The notes under the pieces are model-generated. The model saw only the letters and a list, made by a program, of their open reading frames with translations. It was not told the origin of the DNA and made no database searches. Shown here in pieces: positions 33,925-43,640 of a DNA stretch of 49,030 nucleotides. The number at the start of each line of letters is the position of its first letter. Position 1 is the stretch's first letter. A program made the position numbers and the translations under genes. This DNA is from an uncultured Corynebacterium sp. (GTDB lineage: Bacteria; Actinomycetota; Actinomycetes; Mycobacteriales; Mycobacteriaceae), in assembly GCF_945649885.1 (NCBI RefSeq), contig NZ_CALZFS010000005.1, forward strand, positions 1 through 49,030, given 5' to 3'.

Positions 33925-34315
33925 GTTAAATGCAACTTTCAAGTAATGGGGAAGTTCCGAGGCCTCGTGGTTGGTGAGGGGGAGCTTCTGGTCGTTCTTT
34001 ATTTCCACTGCCTTCGGAGGGAAGGCACCGCCTCCGCACTTTACTTGTCATGTCAACAACATGCAACCGGTCATGGTGTGTGAGGCGGTGTCGTGAGGGC
34101 GCGTGGATGCGCATGGCGGAGGGCCTGACTTTGCGGTGGGTATTGTGCGCAAGCCGAACGCTGGCGGGTTTGTGGTGTGGTCAGCGGAAATCCAGGAGGT
34201 GGTCAGGGGTGTTGCTCGGGGGTCATCGGCAGTGGTGATAAGTCCGTAATTCCCCTGCCCAGTTGGTATCCTCTATCTGCAAGACAAAACACATTGAGAC
34301 TTTAAGGAATGTATA
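33925..34315. other. Gene-free intergenic region
   Basis: About 390 bases between divergent genes with no convincing gene, only short non-coding-looking frames (such as 34050-34238 plus). It contains a GT-rich stretch around 34120-34230. The right end holds the promoter of the small secreted protein, possibly with a -10 at TATCCT or TATCTG (34268-34280). Confidence 0.4.
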
Positions 34316-34651
34316 ATGCGTAAGATTCGTAACTCTGCTATCGCTCTGCTCGCTGCTGGTTCACTCGCACTGACCGCTACCCCGGCAATGGCACAGTCCA
34401 CCTCCGGCTCCACCGGCTCCTCCGCTTCCTCACAGGTGGGCGACGCACTGGGCGCCACCGAGGACGAGCGCGCAATCTGGGGCTCCGCCAAGGACCTCGA
34501 TAGCGTCAGCCCATTCGGCCAGACCTGGTACCTCTACACCCTCGCAGCTACCGGTGTTGCTGTTGCAGGCATCCTGCACGCTAACATCCCAGCCATCGAA
34601 GCTGCTGCTGCACAGTGGGGCATCGAGCTGAACATCCCAGCTGGCCACTAA
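34316..34651 (+). CDS. Small secreted protein
   Basis: A 111-residue protein with a Sec signal peptide (MRKIRNSAIALLAAGSLALTATPAMAQ) and a cleavage site after AMA. The mature part has a Ser/Gly/Thr-rich stretch, a short acidic central region and a C-terminal hydrophobic segment (YLYTLAATGVAVAGIL). I do not recognise the family; similar small secreted proteins are frequent in corynebacteria. A good ribosome site AAGGAA precedes the start, and a clear terminator follows. Confidence 0.78.
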   Translation: MRKIRNSAIALLAAGSLALTATPAMAQSTSGSTGSSASSQVGDALGATEDERAIWGSAKDLDSVSPFGQTWYLYTLAATGVAVAGILHANIPAIEAAAAQWGIELNIPAGH

Positions 34652-34688
34652 TTACAGGCCTCTTTGATTCACGCGTGAATCAATAGTT

Positions 34689-34744
34689 AAACCCCCTGCG
34701 GGCAGTGTCACCTCCTGGTGAGACGCATCCCCACAGGGGGTTTT
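34689..34744 (+). terminator. Terminator of the small secreted protein gene
   Basis: Outer arms AAACCCCCTG / CAGGGGGTTT around a long inner loop, with a TTTT end. It lies about 40 bases past the stop. Confidence 0.75.
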
Positions 34745-34798
34745 CTCAACCCTTACATGGATATCTAAATATCTCCCGGGCGGGTAGACCTGGAAGTC

Positions 34799-36619
34799 AT
34801 GAGGATGAACATCTGGCCACCACCTGCCCTGCGTGGCACTGCTGGGAAAACACTAACCGGTGACATCAGAGCTGGACTGACCCTGGCTGCTATCGCCCTG
34901 CCCGGCGCGATGGCAGCAGCCCAGTTAGCCGGGGTGTCCCCTGCGCTGGGACTGTTGGGCTTTGTCATCGGCGCGGTGGTGTTTGCACTGGTTGGTGCCC
35001 ACCGCACGCTGTCAGTGGGGCCAGATTCCACCATCGCCCCGATGTTGGCGGCCGGGGTTGCAGGTGCGGCAGCCGGTGGCACGAGCCGGGGCGGGGATGA
35101 AGGTACAGCGATCATCCTCATCTCGCTGATGGTGGGGGCCCTGTTGATCATCGTCGGTGTGCTCCGAGGGGGGTGGATCACGCAGTTTCTCTCCCGGCCG
35201 GTGACCGTCGGACTGCTTGCCGGCATCGGTATCTCCATCATCGTGTCGCAGGCAGGTGTCATCTCCGGGGTGGAGGATAAAACATCCGGGGTCGTTCATG
35301 AACAGTGGTGGCAGATATGGCAGCAGCGGATGGATATCAACCCCTGGTCAGTTGGCCTGGGGCTCCTGGTCGTCGTGGTGGTGCTGGTGGCGGGAAAGAT
35401 CAGTGCGAAGATCCCCGGAGCATTGTTGGGCCTGGCCGTGGCCGCCGTCGCTGCGGCCTGGCTGGAGGGAGCCCAGCTAGGTGGGGAACGTGGCGTCGAC
35501 AAGCTCCAGTCACCGGAGTCAGTGTGGGTGCTGCCGGACCTGGCAGGCATCCCCTGGGGTGCTGTCTGGGACCTGGTGCCCTCAGCCCTGGTCATCACCA
35601 TGCTGATCACCGTGCAGACCGGCGCCACCGAGGTCTCCACCGAACAGGGCAACCGCACCCTCGACCGCGACCTGACCGCCATCGGGGTGGCCTCACTGGC
35701 ATCTGCTGGTGCCGGATCCTTCGCTCTCAACGCCTCCCCACCACGCACCCGGCTGATCCAGGACGTGGGCGGAAAAACCCAGATCGCCGCCCTCAGCGCC
35801 GGTCTAGTGGTGCTCCTCCTGCTGCTGTTTGGCACTCAGCTGCTGCCCCTGCTGCCGGAAGCCGGACTAGCCGCAGTGCTGGTGACCATCGCGGCCTCAC
35901 TGATCCGGGTGCGGGAACTACGTAATATCGCCCGCTACAGCCGCGTGGAACTACTCATCGCCCTGGGCACCATCATCGCGGTCTGCGAACTCGGCGTAGT
36001 CCAGGGCGTGGGCATCGCCGCCCTGGTCACCCTGCTCGACCGCACCCGGCGCGAAGCCCGCCCACCCATCCACCGCAAAGGACTCATCCCCGGCTCCAAC
36101 CACTGGGTCCCCATCAACACCGGGGTGGATACCGTCCAGGTGCCCGGCATCCTCGTCTGGTCCGTGGAAGCCCCCATCTGGTACGCCGACGCCGACTATG
36201 TCCTGCGTGAACTCCGACATGAGCTCAACAATGGCGACTACAAGGTCCTCATTCTCGACGGCACCGCCATCTCCGACCTGGACTACACCGGGGTGCTGGC
36301 CATCAGCACACTCATCGACCGGCTGGCCAGCGATAACATCCCCGTCCTCATGTCACGCCCCACCCGCCCCATGCAGACCGCACTCCGACGCGCCGGGTTG
36401 GCCGATGAGATCCGCCTCCACCCCACTGTCTCCGACGCGGTGAAGGCCGGAGCTGAACTCGCCGGCCTGGAACTGGAATTCCGTGCAGCGCGGGCCAAGA
36501 AGAAGGATCTGGCCGCCCTGGAGCAGGAAGGGGCAAAGAGAACAGAGCTTATCGACGACCTGCCGCCTTCGCCCGGTGCTGTGTCTGCCCCTGAGGCCGA
36601 TCACCGGGAGCTGGACTAG
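34799..36619 (+). CDS. SulP family anion transporter with STAS domain
   Basis: A 606-residue transporter. The membrane part (about 20-420, ten to twelve helices) begins GDIRAGLTLAAIALPGAMAAAQLAGV, characteristic of the SulP/SLC26 family, which carry sulfate, bicarbonate or dicarboxylates. A STAS regulatory domain (about 440-560) follows with VKVLILDGTAISDLDYTG-like VLILDGTAISDLD, then a basic and acidic tail. Substrate not determined. The start ATG 34799 is followed by a second in-frame ATG at 34805. It is closely followed by dadA and may share its transcript. Confidence 0.85.
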   Translation: MRMNIWPPPALRGTAGKTLTGDIRAGLTLAAIALPGAMAAAQLAGVSPALGLLGFVIGAVVFALVGAHRTLSVGPDSTIAPMLAAGVAGAAAGGTSRGGDEGTAIILISLMVGALLIIVGVLRGGWITQFLSRPVTVGLLAGIGISIIVSQAGVISGVEDKTSGVVHEQWWQIWQQRMDINPWSVGLGLLVVVVVLVAGKISAKIPGALLGLAVAAVAAAWLEGAQLGGERGVDKLQSPESVWVLPDLAGIPWGAVWDLVPSALVITMLITVQTGATEVSTEQGNRTLDRDLTAIGVASLASAGAGSFALNASPPRTRLIQDVGGKTQIAALSAGLVVLLLLLFGTQLLPLLPEAGLAAVLVTIAASLIRVRELRNIARYSRVELLIALGTIIAVCELGVVQGVGIAALVTLLDRTRREARPPIHRKGLIPGSNHWVPINTGVDTVQVPGILVWSVEAPIWYADADYVLRELRHELNNGDYKVLILDGTAISDLDYTGVLAISTLIDRLASDNIPVLMSRPTRPMQTALRRAGLADEIRLHPTVSDAVKAGAELAGLELEFRAARAKKKDLAALEQEGAKRTELIDDLPPSPGAVSAPEADHRELD

Positions 36620-36667
36620 TCCCCTTTTTCGCTATGGTTGAGGTCACATTCCAAGGAGGTTTCTCAT

Positions 36668-37891
36668 ATGGGCAAGGTGATTGTGATCGGTGCGGGAATG
36701 GTGGGTCTGTCCACCGCCTGGCACCTCCAGGAACGCGGTTACGAGGTCAGTGTGCTCGACAGGAGAGGTATCGCGGCAGGCTCCTCCTGGGGTAATGCCG
36801 GATGGTTGACCCCAGCCAAGACACTCCCCCTGGCTGACCCCAGCCTGTGGACCTATGGTGCGAGAACATTTTTTGATGCGGACTCACCCCTGCACATGCC
36901 TTTCCGCATCGACCGCAACCTCTGGTTCTTCCTGGCACGCTTCATGCGCAATGCCACCCAACCCCGGTGGGACTCCACCCTGCGCGACCTCACCCCCATC
37001 AGCAGGGTGGCCCTGGCAGCCTTTGATGAATTACATGATGGGGGCATCGACCAGATCACCCACGACGGCCCCTTCATCATCGGTTTTGAAAACGAGGAAC
37101 AATCCAAAGGTTTTCTCCGCGAGGTAGACGGGGTGCGTGCCCACGGTCAGGATGTGGAGATGTCACAGGTGGACAACCCCCAGGCCCTGGCGCCGATGCT
37201 CAGCGAGGAAGTCCCCCTCGTCTACCGCATGGAAGGCCAGAGATTCATCGAACCCGGCCCCTATGTGGAAGCCCTGGCCCGCTCGGTGATACACCGCGGT
37301 GGCGAAATCCGCACCGGTGTGGACATCACCCATGTGACTTCTGTGGACGGCCCCGCGGTGCTCTTCCCCGATGGCTCCCGTGAAGAGGCGGACAAGGTGG
37401 TCATCGCCACCGGAGCCTGGCTGCCGAAACTCGCCGCTGACCATGGTGTGAAGATGATGGTCCAAGCAGGGCGCGGTTACTCCTTCTCCGTGGACACCGA
37501 TATTCCTGCTCAACACTCGCTTTATCTCCCCCACCACCGCATGGCCTGCACCCCTTATCAGGGACGTTTCCGCATCGCCGGCACCATGGAATTCCGTGGC
37601 CCCGATGAACCCCTGGACCCCCACCGCATCCAGGCCATCGTCAACCAGGCCCGCCGACTCATGCGCGGCATCGACTTCGATGACCGCCATGATGAATGGG
37701 TGGGCTCCCGACCCGTCACCACCGATGGCAAACCTCTGGTCGGACAGACAAACACCAAGAACATCTTCGTGGCCGGTGGACACGGCATGTGGGGCATCGT
37801 CTTAGGGCCTGCCACCGGAAAATACCTGGCGGAACTGATGGACACCGGTGTCACCGATCCAGCCATCGCCCCCTTTGACCCACTGCGCTGA
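36668..37891 (+). CDS. dadA: D-amino acid dehydrogenase-like FAD oxidoreductase
   Basis: A 407-residue enzyme. The N-terminal FAD motif VIVIGAGMVGLSTAWHLQERG is followed by VLDRRGIAAGSSWGNAGWL, and the C-terminal GGHGMWGIVLGPATGKYLAELM is typical of the DadA/glycine-oxidase group. It would oxidise a D-amino acid or glycine to the keto acid. ATG 36668 has a perfect AAGGAGG ribosome site, so the longer in-frame ORF start is rejected. It starts about 50 bases after the SulP gene. I recall a dadA in this position in C. glutamicum. Confidence 0.85.
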   Translation: MGKVIVIGAGMVGLSTAWHLQERGYEVSVLDRRGIAAGSSWGNAGWLTPAKTLPLADPSLWTYGARTFFDADSPLHMPFRIDRNLWFFLARFMRNATQPRWDSTLRDLTPISRVALAAFDELHDGGIDQITHDGPFIIGFENEEQSKGFLREVDGVRAHGQDVEMSQVDNPQALAPMLSEEVPLVYRMEGQRFIEPGPYVEALARSVIHRGGEIRTGVDITHVTSVDGPAVLFPDGSREEADKVVIATGAWLPKLAADHGVKMMVQAGRGYSFSVDTDIPAQHSLYLPHHRMACTPYQGRFRIAGTMEFRGPDEPLDPHRIQAIVNQARRLMRGIDFDDRHDEWVGSRPVTTDGKPLVGQTNTKNIFVAGGHGMWGIVLGPATGKYLAELMDTGVTDPAIAPFDPLR

Positions 37892-38073
37892 CTACTGCGC
37901 GGCCCTGTTGTGTTGACCACTTCTCTGCGGTACTCCCAGGGGGGGAAGAGGGTTAGAATTCCCGGGATAGCTCACCTACGCCCGGTGGATGTCAGCAATA
38001 TCACCGGGCAGATCACCCAATTGCAGGCAGTCTGACAGTCACCGTACAGGGCAGGCCCTTAAGGTGACGTGCC

Positions 38074-38682
38074 ATGTCATTAACCAAGATCCGTGGGAAC
38101 AGCCCCCAACCACCCGCTGGAACTGAACCCACACAGCAGGACAACAACACCATGAAGAAACCGTCGAGCAGACAGCCCCTGGCACGGGTCATCCCCTTTG
38201 CCTTCGTTGTCTACGGCGTCGTGCTGATCGCCCTGACCATGTTCAAGAGCAGACTGTCCCTGGGCGGGATGTGGAACACTGAAGCCCACCAACAACGCTC
38301 CCTGGACCTGGTGTTATTCAACGGCTTCATAGACGCACCCGTCTGGTGGGGCCCCTGGGTCAACACCTTCGGCAACATCGTGCTGTTCATGCCCTTCGGA
38401 TTCTTCCTCTACTTCCTACTCCGCTCCCACAGCAGCAGATTCCCCCTCCTCGAGGTGACCTTATTCTCCGCCCTGGCAAGCCTGGGCATCGAGGTCCTCC
38501 AATGGGGTCTCTCCGTCGGCTACAGCGATGTGGATGACCTGCTGTTCAACACCATCGGCGGCATCATTGGAGGAACGATCGCCTCCCGGCTCCCGAGAGC
38601 AGCAGTGACCAGGTTGTCACTGATCATCACCGGCTCCTGCCTGGCGGTCCTGCTGCTGATCGCCTCATCAAGCTTCCGCTGA
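38074..38682 (+). CDS. VanZ-like membrane protein 1
   Basis: A 202-residue protein with a cytoplasmic N-terminus and five helices. VanZ-family features are the N-terminal YGVVLIALTMFKS, LVLFNGFI, NTFGNIVLFMPFGFFLY and EVLQWGLSVGYSDVDDLLFNTIGGIIG. VanZ confers low teicoplanin resistance in enterococci by an unknown mechanism. Start ATG 38074 has AAGGTG; an internal ATG at 38152 is an alternative. A close paralogue follows directly. Confidence 0.82.
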   Translation: MSLTKIRGNSPQPPAGTEPTQQDNNTMKKPSSRQPLARVIPFAFVVYGVVLIALTMFKSRLSLGGMWNTEAHQQRSLDLVLFNGFIDAPVWWGPWVNTFGNIVLFMPFGFFLYFLLRSHSSRFPLLEVTLFSALASLGIEVLQWGLSVGYSDVDDLLFNTIGGIIGGTIASRLPRAAVTRLSLIITGSCLAVLLLIASSSFR

Positions 38683-38768
38683 CACCGGAACACAGGCAGG
38701 ATCCTGGCAGCGTATTGACACCCCGGATCCCCCGGTGACCACGGAGAACTTCCGCTAACATTCCGGGA

Positions 38769-39482
38769 ATGAGCCAATCACGGAAAGTCAGACGCGCCGG
38801 GACAGCTGCCACCACCGGGTCGGCTGGGGGTACACCACCTGAGAAAAACCGGGGAGGCCGTGGCAGGAGAAAACCCCCGCAGTGGTTGGTCCTGATCGCA
38901 CTACTGGCCTATTCCGCGGTGATGATCTCCCTGACCATGTTGAAGGCCTTCTTCGTCATCGGCCTGTTGTGGCAGAAGGAGGCCCACCGCAACCGGTCCC
39001 TGGAACTGACGCCCTTCAATGAATATGCGGAGACCGGCACCTGGTTTGCCCCACTGTTTGGTTATGGCGGAAACTTCGCCTTCTTCGTCCCCTTCGGCGT
39101 GCTGCTCTATGTCCTGCTGCGCAACTCAAAGAAGAGCGCCACCAGAAAAATGGCCGTGCTGAAGGTCATGGCCTTCGGCGCACTGTTCAGCTTCCTCATT
39201 GAGGTGTGCCAGTATATTTTCTCCCTGGGCTACAGCGATATTGATGATCTCTTCTTCAACACCCTGGGTGCTGTGACCGGCGCGGTGGTGGCAAAGATCT
39301 TCGGCCCCCGTTTCCACTGGCTGTGGGTGTGGCTGGCTGTGCTCCTGGGCGTGGTGTTCGCGGTGTTGGTGGCACTGGGCCCACGCCTGGGTGACCCCGA
39401 TAGGGTGGTGGATGTTTACGCGATATCCTGGGGAGATAACCAGGCAGACGACCGGGCAGACGCTCCGGTGCCGCAGGCCTGA
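38769..39482 (+). CDS. VanZ-like membrane protein 2
   Basis: A 237-residue paralogue of the preceding gene, with a longer basic N-terminus (RKVRRAGTAATTGSAGG, KNRGGRGRRK), then the matching features YSAVMISLTMLK, ELTPFNEY, GNFAFFVPFGVLLYVLL and IEVCQYIFSLGYSDIDDLFFNTLGAVTG. The C-terminal tail (DRVVDVYAISWG and acidic end) differs. It lies 87 bases downstream of the first, consistent with an ancient tandem duplication. Confidence 0.82.
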   Translation: MSQSRKVRRAGTAATTGSAGGTPPEKNRGGRGRRKPPQWLVLIALLAYSAVMISLTMLKAFFVIGLLWQKEAHRNRSLELTPFNEYAETGTWFAPLFGYGGNFAFFVPFGVLLYVLLRNSKKSATRKMAVLKVMAFGALFSFLIEVCQYIFSLGYSDIDDLFFNTLGAVTGAVVAKIFGPRFHWLWVWLAVLLGVVFAVLVALGPRLGDPDRVVDVYAISWGDNQADDRADAPVPQA

Positions 39483-39516
39483 GAGCCAGACTGAAAAACC
39501 ACAAAGAAGGTGCGCC

Positions 39517-41034
39517 ATGGGAGCCATCCCAACAATGTCGATCCCACTGTCGGAATCCACCGGCCCCTACCTGGTGGCCATCGACATCGGATCCACAGCC
39601 TCGCGCGGCGGCATCTATGACAGCACAGGCTGCCCCATCAAGGGCTCCAAGCAGCGCATGCCCCATGCCTTCAGCACCGGCGATACAGGGGAATCAGGGG
39701 TCTCCACCATTGATCCAGACCAGGTGGTGGCAGAGATCAGTCAGGTGATTGATCACATCCTCACCTTTGCAGAGAAGAAGAACATCCAGGACCAGCTGGC
39801 CGGCGTGGTCCTGGATTCCTTTGCCTCCTCACTGATCCTGGTGGATGAGGACGGTGCTGCCCTGACCCCGTGCCTCACCTATGCCGATGCCCGTTCGGCA
39901 CAGTATGTAGAGCAACTGCGCGGGGAGATTGATGAGTCGGCCTATCATGCACGCACCGGTGTCCGCCTGCACACCTCCTATCACCCATCCCGCCTGATGT
40001 GGCTGCGTGAGGAATATCCAGAGCTGTACGCACGGACGCAGTCGGTGATGACGATCGGTGAGTACATCTACTTTAAACTTGCCGGTATCCGGGGGATGTC
40101 CACCTCGGTGGCGGCCTGGAGTGGCATCCTCAATGCCCACACCGGTGATTTGGATCTGCCGATCTTTGACCACATCGGTGTCTCCCCTGAGCTGTTCGCA
40201 GCGATCTTTGACCCTGATGAGCCAGCGACCCCGGTCAGGCTGAGCTCTGAAACACATGCCGCGCTGGCCCGGGTGCCCTGGTTCCATGCAATCCCCGACG
40301 GGTGGCCCTCCAACGTCGGCCCCGGCGCATTGGATCAACGCACAGTGGCGGTGGCTGCAGCGACTTCTGGTGCCATGCGTGTGATCCTGCCCAAGGTTCC
40401 AGAACATATCCCACCTGGACTGTGGTGCTACCGGCTCTCACGGCACCAGTGCATCGTCGGCGGTGCGCTCAATGACGTCGGCCGGGCGGTCAGCTGGTTG
40501 GAAAGCACCGTGGCACCTGTGGAGAAACTCCCTGAGATCCTTGCCGGACCACCGATGCCCGCCACCCCAGCGGTGCTGCCGTTCTTCTCCGGGGAACGTT
40601 CCACCGGGTGGGCCAGTGACGCCACGGCAGCCTTCACCAACATCACGGCACAAACCGGACCGGCAGAAATGTGGCGCGGCGTCTTCGAATCACTTGCACT
40701 GTCCTACCAGCGGGTATGGGCAGAGATGACCGGCGCCGGAGCAGCCCCTGAACGGGTCATCGCCTCCGGCAGAGTGTCCACCGACCACCCCACCTGGCTG
40801 CACCTGTTGTGCGACTCCCTGGCCACTCCTGTCATCCCCCTGGAGATGAAACGTGCGACCCTACGGGGCACAGCACTCATCGCCTTGGACATCATCGACC
40901 CAGGTGGCGAGCGCGCCACTCCCCCATTGGGCAGGGCTCTCCAGCCCCGCCACGCGGAGTACTACATCAGGGCGCGTGAGAAGTTCGAAGAACTCTACGA
41001 CACCCTGGTCAGGGAGAACATCAAGGAGAACTAA
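39517..41034 (+). CDS. FGGY-family carbohydrate kinase (gluconokinase-like)
   Basis: A 505-residue sugar kinase. The N-terminal ATP-binding segment VAIDIGSTASRGGIYD starts the fold, and a second domain carries GGALNDVGRAVSWLES and ERVIASGRVSTDHPTWLHLLCD. The substrate, possibly gluconate, is not determined; the family also covers xylulose and glycerol kinases. ATG 39517 has AGAAGG; an ATG at 39535 is an alternative. It begins 35 bases after the second VanZ gene and converges on malE with an 8-base gap. Confidence 0.82.
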   Translation: MGAIPTMSIPLSESTGPYLVAIDIGSTASRGGIYDSTGCPIKGSKQRMPHAFSTGDTGESGVSTIDPDQVVAEISQVIDHILTFAEKKNIQDQLAGVVLDSFASSLILVDEDGAALTPCLTYADARSAQYVEQLRGEIDESAYHARTGVRLHTSYHPSRLMWLREEYPELYARTQSVMTIGEYIYFKLAGIRGMSTSVAAWSGILNAHTGDLDLPIFDHIGVSPELFAAIFDPDEPATPVRLSSETHAALARVPWFHAIPDGWPSNVGPGALDQRTVAVAAATSGAMRVILPKVPEHIPPGLWCYRLSRHQCIVGGALNDVGRAVSWLESTVAPVEKLPEILAGPPMPATPAVLPFFSGERSTGWASDATAAFTNITAQTGPAEMWRGVFESLALSYQRVWAEMTGAGAAPERVIASGRVSTDHPTWLHLLCDSLATPVIPLEMKRATLRGTALIALDIIDPGGERATPPLGRALQPRHAEYYIRAREKFEELYDTLVRENIKEN

Positions 41035-41041
41035 GCCTCCT

Positions 41042-42220
41042 TTATGCTCCCTGCTGCTCCGCAACAGCCTTGACTGCTGCACTCACGGCAGGGGCGACGC
41101 GGGGATCCAACGCAGAAGGCACGATGCTGTCGACGCTGAGCTCATCCTCGACGATGGCGGCGATCGCCTCGGCAGCAGCCAGCTTCATCTCCGGGGTGAT
41201 CTTCTTGGCATGGGCAGCCAGTGCGCCATGGAAGATGCCGGGGAAGGCCAGGACATTGTTGATCTGGTTGGGAAGATCAGAACGCCCGGTGGCCACGATT
41301 GCGCCATAACGGTTGGACAACTCCGGATCAATCTCTGGAGTCGGGTTGGCCAGGGTGAACAGGATCGGCTCTGGAGCCATCAGTTTCAGCGCCTCCTCCC
41401 CGATGTTGCCGCCGGAGACACCGATGAAGAGATCCGCACCGGTGAAGGCGTCATTGACACCACCGGTGACACCGCGTGGGTTGGTCTTGGCAGCGAGATC
41501 AGCCTTGACTGGGGTCAGGTCACCACGGCTGGCGTGGAGGACACCACGGGAATCCAACACGATGATGTCAGTGGCACCGGCGTTGGTGAGGATATCCACC
41601 GCCGCGACACCAGCCGCACCGGCACCAGAGATGACGATCTTCAGATCAGCGATATCGCGATCCAGCAGCTTGAGGGAGTTACGCAGCGCGGCGAGGATAA
41701 CCACGGCGGTACCGTGCTGATCATCGTGCATGACCGGGATGTCCAGACGTTCGATCAGCCTGCGCTCCACCTCGAAGCAACGTGGAGCGGAGATGTCTTC
41801 CAAGTTGATGGCACCAAAGGATGGTGCAATCGCCGCGATGGTCTCCACCAGTGCGTCGACCTCACGGACGTCAAGAACAATAGGAACAGCCTTGAGGCCG
41901 GCGAAGGAGTTGAACAGCTGGGCCTTGCCCTCCATGACAGGGATCGACGCCTGCGGTCCGATATCGCCAAGACCAAGCACAGCACTGCCATCAGAGATCA
42001 CCGCGACGGTGTTGCCGATACCCGTGTGGGTGCGAGCAACCTCTGGATCCTCAGCGATCGCTTCACACACGGTGGCCACACCCGGGGTGTAAGCCAGGGA
42101 GAGATCACGCATATCGCGCAATGGGCGTGTGGAACTGATGGTGAGTTTGCCACCCTCGTGGGCATCAAAGATCTCATCGCGGGTGAGGTTCTGCGTGGTG
42201 CGCTGCAGGCTGATGGTCAT
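41042..42220 (-). CDS. malE: Malic enzyme (NADP-dependent)
   Basis: A 392-residue enzyme that interconverts malate and pyruvate plus CO2 and supplies NADPH. Landmarks are LSLAYTPGVATVCEAI, GDIGPQASIPVMEGKAQLF, INLEDISAPRCFEVERRL, VMHDDQHGTAVVI and the nucleotide-binding IVISGAGAAGVAAVDIL. The sequence is close to the C. glutamicum MalE as I remember it. The start ATG 42220 has AAAGGTGAC; the longer frame from GTG 42229 is not needed. It converges with the sugar kinase. Confidence 0.95.
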   Translation of the reverse strand: MTISLQRTTQNLTRDEIFDAHEGGKLTISSTRPLRDMRDLSLAYTPGVATVCEAIAEDPEVARTHTGIGNTVAVISDGSAVLGLGDIGPQASIPVMEGKAQLFNSFAGLKAVPIVLDVREVDALVETIAAIAPSFGAINLEDISAPRCFEVERRLIERLDIPVMHDDQHGTAVVILAALRNSLKLLDRDIADLKIVISGAGAAGVAAVDILTNAGATDIIVLDSRGVLHASRGDLTPVKADLAAKTNPRGVTGGVNDAFTGADLFIGVSGGNIGEEALKLMAPEPILFTLANPTPEIDPELSNRYGAIVATGRSDLPNQINNVLAFPGIFHGALAAHAKKITPEMKLAAAEAIAAIVEDELSVDSIVPSALDPRVAPAVSAAVKAVAEQQGA

Positions 42221-42632
42221 AAAAGTCACCTTTAACTTTGTTGGTTTTGCTGTGAAACAATCTTTTAGGGCTAAAAGACTATGCGATATCTGTCGATCTA
42301 TAAAAGCTCCGCGATGCGAACATCAGTAAAAGCTACCTGACCTTTATTGCTATGATTGCTAATGTCATTTTGTTTATGAATAAAATTATTTCATGTTGAG
42401 GGAAGTGCTGGATTTCTTAGCGGTCTGACCACTTAACCGCTGGTAAAAGACATGATTGTTATTTCTGGCAGATCATCTACCACAAATCGAGGGGCCAGCA
42501 AGCGCCCACGATGGAGGAACACCCGATAAGAAGATATGACTTTGCCGGTGCCGGGCACCACTGCCTGCGGCGCCTGAGAAGTAGTTTCAATCGGACTCCA
42601 TGAGGGGGCGTTGAGGGCTAATATCGGGGGCC
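42221..42632. other. AT-rich intergenic region between malE and the MDR oxidoreductase
   Basis: About 410 bases, no gene recognised. It holds the malE promoter and an inverted repeat AGCGGT-N11-ACCGCT at 42419-42441 that could bind a regulator. The TGTGAAACAATC sequence at 42252 is only half of a GlxR-like site. Confidence 0.45.
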
Positions 42633-43634
42633 ATGACCACCCCCAAACTGACCATGTCAGCTGTAGCCATGCTTGATTCCATCCCTTCTGAGCAACCGGA
42701 CTTCCTGGTTGATGTAGAACTTGACCGCCCCTCCCCCGGACCCCGGGACCTTCTCGTGGAGATCGACGCCGTCTCCATCAACCCTGTTGACACCAAGGTG
42801 CGGATGCGTGCCGGCAAGCAGGACCACCCCAAAGTGCTGGGCTATGACGCCACAGGCACCGTCGTGGAGGTAGGGGCTGACACCTCCCTCTTCGCCGTCG
42901 GAGACAAGGTATTCTACGCAGGATCAAATATCCGACAGGGCACCAACGCACAGTTCCACCTGGTTGATGAACGCATCGTCGGCCACGCCCCGGCGACCCT
43001 GGACCCAGCCGATGCTGCAGCCCTGCCCCTGGTCGCCTTGACCGCCTGGGAAGCACTGTTTGACCGCCTACCCGTCACCCAGTCCACCACCGGCACCCTG
43101 CTGGTCCTCGGCGGCTCAGGAGGCGTGCCCTCCGCACTCATCCAGATCGCCCGCGCACTGACCGGACTGAAAGTGGTAGCCACCGCCTCCCGACCGGAAT
43201 CAGCGGACTGGGTGACAAAGCTCGGCGCCCATGAGGTCATCGACCACTCCAGGGACCTCACCGACCAGATCAGTGATGTTGATTTTGTCTTCAGCTCCTG
43301 GACCACCGGCCGGGAAGTGGAACTGGCCACCGTGATGAAACCACAATCTCACCTCGTGCTCATCGATGACCCGGTGAACCCGAACCTGGGCGCTTTCAAG
43401 CAAAAAGCCATCGCCCTGCACTGGGAATTCATGTTCACCCGCGCCATGTTCACCACCCCGGACATGGCGGTGCAAGGAGAGATCCTCAACAAGATCGCCG
43501 ACATGGTTGACCGGGGACAGTTCCAGACGGTCACCGACCGGGTTCTCGAAGGCTTGAATGCTGCCACCCTCATGGAAGGTCACCGCATTGTGGAGCAGGG
43601 TAGAGCAACAGGAAAAATCGTGGTGAGGGCTTAA
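42633..43634 (+). CDS. Zinc-less MDR/quinone-oxidoreductase-type alcohol dehydrogenase family protein
   Basis: A 333-residue NADPH-dependent oxidoreductase of the medium-chain dehydrogenase superfamily. The N-terminal region VEIDAVSINPVDTKVR and VLGYDATGTVVEVGADTS matches the quinone-oxidoreductase branch, and LLVLGGSGGVPSALIQIARAL is the cofactor-binding loop. The zinc ligands of classical alcohol dehydrogenases are absent. Substrate unknown. The stop is followed after 6 bases by ogt, so the two are probably one operon. Confidence 0.85.
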   Translation: MTTPKLTMSAVAMLDSIPSEQPDFLVDVELDRPSPGPRDLLVEIDAVSINPVDTKVRMRAGKQDHPKVLGYDATGTVVEVGADTSLFAVGDKVFYAGSNIRQGTNAQFHLVDERIVGHAPATLDPADAAALPLVALTAWEALFDRLPVTQSTTGTLLVLGGSGGVPSALIQIARALTGLKVVATASRPESADWVTKLGAHEVIDHSRDLTDQISDVDFVFSSWTTGREVELATVMKPQSHLVLIDDPVNPNLGAFKQKAIALHWEFMFTRAMFTTPDMAVQGEILNKIADMVDRGQFQTVTDRVLEGLNAATLMEGHRIVEQGRATGKIVVRA

Positions 43635-43640
43635 ACCACC

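Noticed and set aside
40853..42235. 460-codon open frame antisense to malE
   Set aside because: Mirror frame of malE and the end of the sugar kinase gene; no domain and no ribosome site.
42250..42262. GlxR/CRP site TGTGAAACAATC upstream of malE
   Set aside because: The right half TCACA is missing; not a convincing palindrome.
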